Assembly: GCA_027323885.1 (NCBI GenBank)
Contig: DAHVZT010000141.1
Coordinates: forward strand, 1 to 38,649
Reading direction: 5' to 3'
DNA: 38,649 nucleotides
Origin: Acidobacteriaceae bacterium
GTDB taxonomy: Bacteria; Acidobacteriota; Terriglobia; Terriglobales; Acidobacteriaceae
Below the pieces are notes generated by a model. The model searched no databases. It saw only the letters and a list, made by a program, of their open reading frames with translations, and was not told where the DNA came from. Positions 24,607 through 32,518 of this stretch are shown one piece after another. Both the position numbers and the translations under genes were made by a program. Within the stretch, counting starts at the first letter, position 1. Each line of letters opens with the position of its first letter.

Positions 24607-25500
24607 ATGGCAGATTTAGACAACATCCAAAGCGGCAAAAACTACCACCTTGACAAGCCGCACCGCAATCCCGCGTTCGAACTGAAGGGGAGCAATTCAC
24701 TGGACTGGGGAATGAAAAACCGGCTGGCGCGAATCTTCAACCCGCGCGATCACAGGACGGTGATGCTGGCGGTCGACCACGGATATTTCCAGGGCCCGAC
24801 CACGGGCCTGGAGCGCATCGACGTCACCGTTGTCCCATTGGTCGCCTATGCGGATGCCCTGATGATCACCCGCGGAGCATTGCGCACATCCATCCCGCCG
24901 GAGATGTCCCGGCCCGTCGTTCTACGTTCCACCGGCGGCCAAAGTATTTTGAAGGAGCTTTCTAACGAATTGATCGCGGTCGATATCGAAGATGCCGTTC
25001 GCCTGAACGCCTCAGCGCTGGCCGTTCAGGTGTATATCGGCGGAGTGCACGAACACCAGTCCATCGGCAATCTCGCGAAAGTGGTCGATAGCGGAATTCG
25101 CTATGGAATCCCTACGATGGGGGTGACCGGGGTTGGCAAGGAACTGGTGCGGGACTCGAAGTACCTTGGCCTGGCGACCCGAATCTGCGCCGAAATGGGC
25201 GCGCATTTTGTAAAAACCTACTATTGCGAACGCGATTTTGAGCACGTAGCCGCAGCCTGCCCTGTTCCACTGGTGATCGCCGGAGGCAAGAAACTCGCGG
25301 AGCTTGACGCTTTGAAAATGGCGCATGCTGCGATTCAGGAAGGAGCTGCGGGGGTGGACATGGGCCGCAATATCTTCCAGAGTGACGCGCCGGAAGCAAT
25401 GATCCAGGCCGTCCGCTCCGTCGTGCATGAAGCGGAAAAGCCGCAAAAAGCCTACGATCTGTATCTGTCTCTGAAGAATGCTCCGGTAGGGAGTCTCTGA
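24607..25500 (+). CDS. lsrF: LsrF-type 3-hydroxy-5-phosphonooxypentane-2,4-dione thiolase (class I aldolase fold)
   Basis: 297 residues, similar along its whole length to enterobacterial LsrF as I recall that sequence: [11 protein letters not shown] at the start, [56 protein letters not shown] and [12 protein letters not shown]. The Schiff-base-type Lys203 (HFVKTYY) has the same residue number as in E. coli LsrF. That enzyme ends AI-2 breakdown by moving the acetyl group of phospho-AI-2 to CoA. No lsrK, lsrR, lsrG or lsrACDB is present. It follows the two-component pair by 87 bases on the same strand, with AAAGGA before the ATG. A related aldolase with another sugar phosphate as substrate is the alternative. 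Confidence 0.85.
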   Translation: MADLDNIQSGKNYHLDKPHRNPAFELKGSNSLDWGMKNRLARIFNPRDHRTVMLAVDHGYFQGPTTGLERIDVTVVPLVAYADALMITRGALRTSIPPEMSRPVVLRSTGGQSILKELSNELIAVDIEDAVRLNASALAVQVYIGGVHEHQSIGNLAKVVDSGIRYGIPTMGVTGVGKELVRDSKYLGLATRICAEMGAHFVKTYYCERDFEHVAAACPVPLVIAGGKKLAELDALKMAHAAIQEGAAGVDMGRNIFQSDAPEAMIQAVRSVVHEAEKPQKAYDLYLSLKNAPVGSL

Positions 25501-25555
25501 TTTGCGAATGCGGACGGCCCGATCCGGGTGACACGCGCCGTCCCTTCCATGCAAA
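25501..25555. terminator. Imperfect inverted repeat between convergent lsrF and Gfo/Idh genes
   Basis: GGACGGC (25512-25518) pairs with GCCGTCC (25537-25543), and the outer TTTGC/GCAAA pair (25501-25505 and 25551-25555) extends the symmetry with a bulged middle. It fills the 66-base gap between two stop codons, so a bidirectional terminator is plausible, but neither side has a long U-tract. Confidence 0.3.
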
Positions 25556-25566
25556 TTGGCGAGACT

Positions 25567-26913
25567 TTACACGATCTTCATCTGCTGCGGATTCCAGTGC
25601 ACAATGGCGTCGCGGTCGTAGCTTCGATTACTGAGCAGCGCGGCTCCGGCGGCGCGAAAACCGAACACAGCGTCTTCCACAACGGGCTTCCGGCTTCGCA
25701 CGGAAGCGAAAAAGTTGTAGAAGTGACTGTAGCTGTCGCTGTAGCCATGCTCCGCCACATATTTCTCGAATCCCGCGAGCGGCGGCCCCAGTGGATGCGG
25801 CGTGGGATATTTCTGCCGGTACTCCTCCAAAATGCGCTGCTGCATGGCTTTTGTGAACGTGGTGATGGTATAACCCGGGGCCTTCTCCCGCGGAACGCGG
25901 CTTACGCTGACAGCGTTGCCGCCAATTTCCATGGTGCCCTCGGACCCGGTAAAAATCAGCCCTTCGCTTTCCGCGCCTCCGTCGACAAAATTGACTCGCA
26001 GGCTCAGATTGAAGCCCTCCGGATAATCAAAGAGGGCCAGCATCACATCCGGAACATTCCGGCCGTCCTTCCAATAACGCAGACCTCCGGTCGCCATGGC
26101 GCGCGTGGGGCCGTGGGCGCCGGTCACAAAATGGGTTCCGCTAAACAAGTGCACAAACAAATCCCCCGCAACACCGCTGCCATACGCCTTCCATTTGCGC
26201 CACTGGAAAAACTGTTCCGCGCTGAAGGGAATCTTCGGGGCCGTCCCAAGAAATCGCGGCCAGTCGCAGGTCTCCGGGGACGCGTCCAGCGGAATCGTAT
26301 AGTCCCACGCACCGATTGCCGAATTGCGGTCCCACCACGCCGTCACCATGTTCAGCTTTCCAATGGCTCCCGAGGCAAGCAGTTCCTTTGCCTTGGCGTA
26401 GATCACCGAGCTGACGCGCTGGCTTCCGATTTGCAGGATCTTGCCCGTGGACCGCTGAGCTTCAATCATCTCCGGTCCGTCGGAGTACAGATGAATCATC
26501 GGCTTTTCGCAGTACACGTCCTTGCCCGCGCGCATGGAATCGATGGAGGCCTGCTTGTGCCAATGATCGGGAGTGGCGACAATTACCGCATCGATGTCTT
26601 CGCGCGCCAGAATTTCGCGATAATCGCGGGTCGTAAAGACATCCGCGCCCCACAGCTCCTTGCTGTGATCGAGTCTTCCCTGGTAGCAGTCCGCCACGGC
26701 GACCAGCTTGACTCCGGGAACCTGCAAGGCAACCTTGGTATCGCCCTGCCCCTGCCCGCCAGCTCCGATGAGCGCGATCTGGATGTGATCGTTGGCCGCG
26801 ACGGGCGACGCTGGCTCAGCTTGCGTCTGTGCCAGCACGTGGAGGTTCGGTGCAATAAGGGTCTCGGCTGTCGCCAGTCCCGCCGTTTTAAGAAAAGTTC
26901 TTCGATCCAGCAT
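25567..26913 (-). CDS. TAT-exported Gfo/Idh/MocA family oxidoreductase
   Basis: 448 residues. The N-terminus MLDRRTFLKTAGLATAETLI is a twin-arginine signal, so the protein should be exported folded with its nicotinamide cofactor. The Rossmann domain follows (IALIGAGGQGQGDT at 46-59, ATPDHWHK, and the catalytic-type EKP with K137). The C-terminal alpha/beta domain includes GDLFVHLFSGTHFVTGA, whose His residues are at the usual active-site helix. These enzymes oxidise or reduce sugars and inositols; some exported members act as glycosidases through an NAD+-dependent mechanism. The substrate is unknown. It is divergent from the VCBS propeller gene across 177 bases. Confidence 0.9.
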   Translation of the reverse strand: MLDRRTFLKTAGLATAETLIAPNLHVLAQTQAEPASPVAANDHIQIALIGAGGQGQGDTKVALQVPGVKLVAVADCYQGRLDHSKELWGADVFTTRDYREILAREDIDAVIVATPDHWHKQASIDSMRAGKDVYCEKPMIHLYSDGPEMIEAQRSTGKILQIGSQRVSSVIYAKAKELLASGAIGKLNMVTAWWDRNSAIGAWDYTIPLDASPETCDWPRFLGTAPKIPFSAEQFFQWRKWKAYGSGVAGDLFVHLFSGTHFVTGAHGPTRAMATGGLRYWKDGRNVPDVMLALFDYPEGFNLSLRVNFVDGGAESEGLIFTGSEGTMEIGGNAVSVSRVPREKAPGYTITTFTKAMQQRILEEYRQKYPTPHPLGPPLAGFEKYVAEHGYSDSYSHFYNFFASVRSRKPVVEDAVFGFRAAGAALLSNRSYDRDAIVHWNPQQMKIV

Positions 26914-27080
26914 GGTTATCGTGACCTCTTCATCCGGAGAATGCTCCCCTGCAGTGGCTTCTTGAAACGAAGCCTCAACCTTAACTCAAAGAGTTCCGCA
27001 GAGCAAGAACCGGAAACGCCGCGGCCAAACCGGCGCTATGATGAATCGAGCGCGCCGGCAGAGAGGTTGCGCCCGTCCAC

Positions 27081-27084
27081 GGAG
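27081..27084 (+). promoter_or_regulatory. Shine-Dalgarno deciding the VCBS gene start
   Basis: GGAG six bases before the ATG at 27091. It supports that start over the ATG at 27109 and over the far upstream opening of the frame at 25528. Confidence 0.5.
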
Positions 27085-27090
27085 AACAGA

Positions 27091-28389
27091 ATGCCTTTGG
27101 AAAACAAAATGCGGAATCTGATGCTGACCCTCGGCTTTGCATGCTGCGCCGCTTCCATGCCAGCCCAAAACACGCGTCTTACTCATCCCGGAAATGGCCC
27201 CTATGGCGTGCCGCAGACCACGTTTCTGGCGCATCGCCTGGGAACGGACCACGCGGAAGGAATTACGACTCTGGATATGAATGGCGACGGCCGTCCAGAC
27301 CTCCTCAGCGGTGCGTATTGGTATGAGAATCCGGGACCCAATGGCGGCGAATGGGTGCGCCACCAATATCGCAAGGTAGGCATGCTGGGAGAGTTTGTCT
27401 CCGACAGCGGGGAGTGGACTGTGGACGTAAACCACGATGGCGCGCCGGACGTGGTTACGACCGGATGGATGCTCAACGGCGTCTGGTGGTATGAAAATCC
27501 TAAGCGCCCCGGCGTGATGTGGCAGGGACGCAAGATTGCCGACAGCTACGACACGGAAGGCGGCGCCATGGCCGACATCAATGGCGACGGCAAGCCGGAC
27601 CTGATTGTGGCGCACTATAACCACTCCGGTCTGCTGTGGATCGACTTTTCCGGCCCCACTCCCAAGGTGCACCATGTAGGCGATAAGACGCAGGACGGCC
27701 ACGGCGTAGGGGTTGCAGATGTGGACGGCGACGGTAAGCCGGACATTCTGACGCCCTACGGATGGTTTAAGAACATCGACGCCGACCAGGACAAGTGGGA
27801 GTGGCATCCGGACTGGAAGTTAGGCGATACCGGTTTTCCGATCCTTGGTTACGACGTGAATAACGACGGCAAGCTCGACATCATCTACGGCGAGGGACAC
27901 AGCTACGGCCTCTACTGGCTGGAGCAGCAAGGAAGCGGCGCCAACCGCAAGTGGGTCAGGCATGTGATCGATGAGTCCTACTCCCAGATCCATGCGCTCA
28001 AGCTGGCCGACATCGACGGAGATGGCGTACCTGAACTGCTGACCGGGAAACGCTACCGCGGGCATTCCGGACACGATCCTGGATCCTATGATCCGCTTGT
28101 CGTCTACTACTACAAGATCGACCGCACCAAGGGCACTTTCACGCGTTATGCGATCTCCGTCAACGGAACCGCGGGAGTTGGCACCCAGTTCATCGCGGAA
28201 GATCTCGATGGCGACGGCGATGTGGACCTGGCGACTGCCGGAAAAAGCGGCGTGCACTTCTTTGAAAACCTGACGGTCGATCGGGTTCCGAAAGCGACTC
28301 GTGAAAAGCAGTTGCTCCTCAATACGCAATGGCCATTTCCAGGTGAGGGAACGATGGTGCAGCAACAGGATGGGCCGGGAGGTAAATGA
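27091..28389 (+). CDS. Secreted FG-GAP/VCBS repeat seven-bladed propeller protein
   Basis: 432 residues from the ATG at 27091. A signal peptide (MRNLMLTLGFACCAASMPAQ) is followed by seven calcium-binding-type repeats: DMNGDGRPDLL, DVNHDGAPDVV, DINGDGKPDLI, DVDGDGKPDIL, DVNNDGKLDII, DIDGDGVPELL and DLDGDGDVDLA. Seven such repeats fit one integrin-alpha-like seven-bladed propeller. Conserved YWYENP segments lie between blades. No catalytic motif is visible; polysaccharide or protein binding outside the cell is the likely role. The frame is open far upstream over the opposite-strand Gfo/Idh gene, but that part is a shadow. Confidence 0.85.
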   Translation: MPLENKMRNLMLTLGFACCAASMPAQNTRLTHPGNGPYGVPQTTFLAHRLGTDHAEGITTLDMNGDGRPDLLSGAYWYENPGPNGGEWVRHQYRKVGMLGEFVSDSGEWTVDVNHDGAPDVVTTGWMLNGVWWYENPKRPGVMWQGRKIADSYDTEGGAMADINGDGKPDLIVAHYNHSGLLWIDFSGPTPKVHHVGDKTQDGHGVGVADVDGDGKPDILTPYGWFKNIDADQDKWEWHPDWKLGDTGFPILGYDVNNDGKLDIIYGEGHSYGLYWLEQQGSGANRKWVRHVIDESYSQIHALKLADIDGDGVPELLTGKRYRGHSGHDPGSYDPLVVYYYKIDRTKGTFTRYAISVNGTAGVGTQFIAEDLDGDGDVDLATAGKSGVHFFENLTVDRVPKATREKQLLLNTQWPFPGEGTMVQQQDGPGGK

Positions 28390-28394
28390 CCCTT

Positions 28395-28412
28395 CTGGTC
28401 CGGGATGACCAG
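28395..28412. terminator. Small hairpin between convergent VCBS and tamB stops
   Basis: CTGGTC and GACCAG (28395-28400, 28407-28412) can form a 6-bp stem with a 6-base loop in the 31-base gap between two stop codons. There is no U-tract, so this is a weak candidate for a bidirectional terminator. Confidence 0.25.
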
Positions 28413-28420
28413 CCGGCCAG

Positions 28421-31400
28421 CTACCAGCTTTTCTTAAAGATCGTATCGAACGCGAATCCGCCATTCTGGTCGCGCGTCCCGGTTACAGCAACCTTTGGAG
28501 AAACCTGGTACTGGCCCATGATCACCTGGTCCTGAGTTGTAGCCACATTCGTAGAGAATGTCACGAAGAAATTTCCCGTGACACGCTGCTGCACTGTCAC
28601 GATAGCGCCGGCGGGTCCCTGCGTGCTTCCGCCTGAAAGCACGGGGTTAATGGATAGCTGGGATATACCTGCGATCTTCGACACGCGGCTGGTGATCTGA
28701 CTGCTTACCTGCGAGGCTAGCAGGCCCTCCGCGGCCTGACTGCCGGGCGTGGCCGGGTTCGCTGCGTTCGCCTCCGTCGTCTGTCCGAAGGCAAGCAGAT
28801 TGATAATGTCTGCGGATGGCAGCGAGGGGTCCGAAGAATAGCTGGTGCGTACCTGGTCTACGGGGCCGTTGAAGCGGAGATGGATGTTGAACTCCTGAAT
28901 TGTGGTGTTGAGGGTCAGATTGACTACAGGTTCCGTCTGCACAGGGTTGACGAATGCAATTGTGCCGCCATTCAGAACAAAACGATTGTTGTTGAAAATC
29001 ACGTCCCCATCGTTCAGATTGATGCGTCCCAGAATCACCGGTTGAGCTGCCGTGCCACGCACCTGCAGATTTGCGTTTCCATTCAGACTCAACGTTCTGC
29101 TGACCAGATCCACTCCGCTGACGGAACTGACGGCAAGGTTGAGATGAAGATTCTGACTAAATCCCGGAGTCGGCGGCGGAGCCACTCCGCTGGAGATATT
29201 TCCAATAAAAGAGGTTAGGTCGAACGCCGGAGTGAAGGACACATTCGACACGCGCACCGTACCTCCCAGCAAAGCATTCTGCTTATTCCCAGAAAGCCTT
29301 AAATCCGCACTCAGTTCTTCCCGGAGGCCCTGCGGATAGAGTAGCCGGACGTTTTGGATGGCTGCGCCCAGGTCGAACTGAATGGCCGGGCGATAGCTGA
29401 CGCCGCCCTGTGCCGTGACCTTTCCTCCGCCCACATCTCCCTGGAAGGACTTGATGTTCAGCCGGTCCTTGGTCAGGAACAACTCTCCATTGCCGTGCTG
29501 CAGGCCGACAGGCAAACTTCCATTGGAAAAGCTGGCATTCACAATGGAGACCTTGCCCTCCAGGTTGGGATCTTTTCTGGCTCCGTAGGAGTTGATATCG
29601 AAAACCAGTTGACCCGCGCTGCGCACATCCGAACTGAACAACTGCGCCAGTTGAAGGTTCACAGTTCCCTGGAGCAGTACGGAAACGGGCGCACTGCCGT
29701 AAACAGGTACGGAGCCCTGCAGTTGCAGATTCGTGTCGGTTCCCTGAATGGTGGTGCGCTGCAGATCAACCACTCCGTTGGAGTAATCCACATGGATGGG
29801 AGATTTTGCGGCGAGCTGGATCGTTTTGCCATAGGCCACCTGAAGCACAGGCACTGTCAGGTGTGCGTTCAGCAGGTTCTTCTTCTTTAAAGATCCACTT
29901 ACCGTCGCGTGCAATTCCGTTTGCCCGCTGATGCCGGAGCCGGCGGACGGCGCGTACAGCGCAAGGACAGGGCCCAGCGCAATGGGCTGCGTGTCAAGAG
30001 TTGCCTGCGTCATGTAGTCGCCCGACAGATTCACCTTGACCCTGGCCTGAATCGATGTGTCGATCGCACGCGAATTCAATGACGCGGCCAGGTTGTGGTT
30101 TGCGACATTCATATCGAGACGTACGTCTGCGATTTTCTGGTTCTGGACATCCAGCTGAGGAATCGTCAGAGTGGCAGTCAAACCGGGGTTCTGCAGTGTT
30201 CCCTTTCCTGCGGCATCCAGATTGAGTTGTCCCTTCGCGGCGATATTGCGAGCTTGCAGGGCATGCACTTTGCTCAGGTCGAAATTGTCCGCTCTCAGTT
30301 TCAGGTCGTAAGTTTTCTCCACCGGGCGATACGTCACCGCGCTGTGGATTTTTCCGGCAGGCAAGCTCGCGAGCAAATCGCCGTGGAGATCATCGAGTGT
30401 TCCGTTGAAGGCAACGGTGGCCGACCGGATCGACTCGTCATATGCCTCGGCGTTTGTGATGGCTATATTGCCGCGGCCGATAGGGTTCTTTCCGGTGCCA
30501 TGCAGGTCCAGGTTCGCGGCCAAAGTCCCGGTCACTGCCGGAGTGGAGCCCGCCAGAGCGGCCAAGGCCGCTACGTTGATTTTGGACGCATGAAATTGCA
30601 GATGTATCGGTTTCGTCTTGTCGAACGCCCACCGCACCAGTCCCACGCTTCCACTGAACTGAATGCGACCTGCCGGGCTCATCTTAGGGCGGGTCGTGGA
30701 GACCGGCGGCTGTGTGGAAGGGACGGTCTGCGGGATTGTAGACGCCAGTTCGACTTCCGCGTGCTGCAAGCTCGCTCGCGACGGATTGAGATCGACATCG
30801 GATTGGACAACCGGAAACGTCGTGCCGTGGAACTGAACGTTGGAAGCCACCAGCTTGCCTGCGACCTGCGGATTCCTTGCGGAACCGCGCACGGTGCCTT
30901 GGAACGACGCGACACCTGCCAGTCCCATCGGCTTTGCCGGAGCAGTGGATGGGGCAGGACGAAAGATGCCAGCCATCGTCTCCAGTTCCGCCAGATCGTT
31001 GGAGCGAAATTCTACGGCCAGGCTGGACCGTTGAGCCACCGTTCCATTCAGGCTCAGTTTTGTGTGCGGCATTTTCAGGTAGCTGTGCGCGAGTGCGACC
31101 TGGCTACCCGCGGCACGATAGGTTGCATGAATCGCACTCTGCAGGGGCAATACGTCCTTGGTACGCCTGTTGGCAATCTCCGCATTCACGTCCGTATCCG
31201 CATGAACGACCAGATCGGCCATGGTCTTGCCCCACGACGCCGCAGCGTTCGCATTCATCACCCCGCGCAAAGCTAAGTTGCGAGTAGCGGCAGACTTGGG
31301 AGCCAGGCTTTGGGCGTCTGCAAGAGACAAGCCGTGAATCGATGCGGTGAGCTTCGATTGCGTTTTTCCTGTCAGATGGAGCATGTTCGCCGAGGCGATC

Positions 31401-32506
31401 AACTCGCCGCCCAGAACGCGAGCATAAAAATTTTCGACCGCCGCATCTCCATTGGCCACGGAATAATGCGCCGCCAGATCGCCTATTTCCGTCCGTAGCT
31501 TCGGCGTACTGACCACCAGCCGATTGCTATGCAGTTCTCCCTGGACGGCCACCACATCCAGCAAGGGCGCAGTACCATTTTTGCGGTAGGTAATGGATCC
31601 GCTCGTATCAACGATCCCAGCCGGTATCGACGGATTGTTGAGAACGTGGCGAATTTCTTCTCCGCTGATCTCCGCGCTGTAGGATCCCGATACGACGGGA
31701 TTCTGATAATTCTTTAGATTGCCTGCAAGCACGATGCTGGACGGTCCGCTTGTAAGCTTCGCGTGAGTCAAATGGAATTCATCCGGAGCGGCCGTGAATG
31801 CAGCTTCCAGTTCATGCGGAATCGGCTGAAACGCTCCAACCTGGAGATGGCCATCCTTATAGCTGAGCTTGATTGAATACTGCTGCTGCGGCTTGGCGTA
31901 TTGAGAGTGCAGTGTAAGATCGTGCAAATCCGCTTCCAGAGGGCTTTTCCGGCTATTGAAGTAGACCACGCCACCGTCGAGGATGACGTGCCGAACGCCC
32001 ATCTGGAAAATGTTCACAGAACTTCCGCCGCCGCTGCTTTTGATCTTCGGAAGGTTCGACCCGCCATGATCGTCCATAAGGACCTGCACAACAGGATGGT
32101 CGATGCGAAGCCGATTGAGATACCACTCCTTGTGCAGAACGGAAACGATCCGCACGCCAACGCCAATGTGCTGCACCTGAAGCAGAGGAACGTTCGCGTC
32201 CGGAGGCGCGCCGTGAATCGTAAGGCCATACAGGTCCGCGCTCAAGCCTGACAGATGGATGCTGAAATTCTGCAACTGTACCCGCGTATTCAGCTTGGCG
32301 CTGGCTACCTGCTGCAGTTTGCGGAGCGCAAAGTTATGGAACATTCCGCTCCGCAGGACCAAAACAAGCACCACAACGAGCAGGAGCAACAAACCCGCGA
32401 CGCCCGCCGCTGTCCAGCCGGCAATCCGGCCCCATGAGCGGCGAGGGCGCCCGGCTGAGGGCTCCGGTGACCGTTCGTCACTCCTGGATCTAGGAAAAAT
32501 CCGCAT
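28421..32506 (-). CDS. tamB: TamB-like translocation and assembly module protein
   Basis: 1361 residues. A basic, cytosolic N-terminus precedes one inner-membrane helix (about 29-52), then about 1200 residues of repetitive beta-strand sequence (AsmA/TamB type) that should form a long periplasmic groove. The C-terminal DUF490/TamB region is recognisable: VQVRGTAAQPVILGRINL-type strands (about 1180-1200), NNRFVLNGGTIAFVNP, and SADIINLLAFGQTTE (about 1265-1280). TamB-like proteins carry phospholipids between membranes and help insert some outer-membrane proteins. The start is 12 bases behind the stop of the Omp85 gene, so the two form a tamA-tamB operon. Confidence 0.9.
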   Translation of the reverse strand: MRIFPRSRSDERSPEPSAGRPRRSWGRIAGWTAAGVAGLLLLLVVVLVLVLRSGMFHNFALRKLQQVASAKLNTRVQLQNFSIHLSGLSADLYGLTIHGAPPDANVPLLQVQHIGVGVRIVSVLHKEWYLNRLRIDHPVVQVLMDDHGGSNLPKIKSSGGGSSVNIFQMGVRHVILDGGVVYFNSRKSPLEADLHDLTLHSQYAKPQQQYSIKLSYKDGHLQVGAFQPIPHELEAAFTAAPDEFHLTHAKLTSGPSSIVLAGNLKNYQNPVVSGSYSAEISGEEIRHVLNNPSIPAGIVDTSGSITYRKNGTAPLLDVVAVQGELHSNRLVVSTPKLRTEIGDLAAHYSVANGDAAVENFYARVLGGELIASANMLHLTGKTQSKLTASIHGLSLADAQSLAPKSAATRNLALRGVMNANAAASWGKTMADLVVHADTDVNAEIANRRTKDVLPLQSAIHATYRAAGSQVALAHSYLKMPHTKLSLNGTVAQRSSLAVEFRSNDLAELETMAGIFRPAPSTAPAKPMGLAGVASFQGTVRGSARNPQVAGKLVASNVQFHGTTFPVVQSDVDLNPSRASLQHAEVELASTIPQTVPSTQPPVSTTRPKMSPAGRIQFSGSVGLVRWAFDKTKPIHLQFHASKINVAALAALAGSTPAVTGTLAANLDLHGTGKNPIGRGNIAITNAEAYDESIRSATVAFNGTLDDLHGDLLASLPAGKIHSAVTYRPVEKTYDLKLRADNFDLSKVHALQARNIAAKGQLNLDAAGKGTLQNPGLTATLTIPQLDVQNQKIADVRLDMNVANHNLAASLNSRAIDTSIQARVKVNLSGDYMTQATLDTQPIALGPVLALYAPSAGSGISGQTELHATVSGSLKKKNLLNAHLTVPVLQVAYGKTIQLAAKSPIHVDYSNGVVDLQRTTIQGTDTNLQLQGSVPVYGSAPVSVLLQGTVNLQLAQLFSSDVRSAGQLVFDINSYGARKDPNLEGKVSIVNASFSNGSLPVGLQHGNGELFLTKDRLNIKSFQGDVGGGKVTAQGGVSYRPAIQFDLGAAIQNVRLLYPQGLREELSADLRLSGNKQNALLGGTVRVSNVSFTPAFDLTSFIGNISSGVAPPPTPGFSQNLHLNLAVSSVSGVDLVSRTLSLNGNANLQVRGTAAQPVILGRINLNDGDVIFNNNRFVLNGGTIAFVNPVQTEPVVNLTLNTTIQEFNIHLRFNGPVDQVRTSYSSDPSLPSADIINLLAFGQTTEANAANPATPGSQAAEGLLASQVSSQITSRVSKIAGISQLSINPVLSGGSTQGPAGAIVTVQQRVTGNFFVTFSTNVATTQDQVIMGQYQVSPKVAVTGTRDQNGGFAFDTIFKKSW

Positions 32507-32518
32507 AGGTGATCTCGC

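Noticed and set aside
25528-27090. Open plus-strand frame of 521 codons antisense to the Gfo/Idh gene, in frame with the VCBS gene
   Set aside because: The opposite strand encodes a complete, well-conserved enzyme. The plus-strand translation has no domain, and a good ribosome site restarts at 27091. Long antisense frames are expected in GC-rich genes.
30095-31276. 393-codon plus-strand frame inside tamB
   Set aside because: Antisense shadow of a continuous 1361-residue tamB; no ribosome site and no domain.
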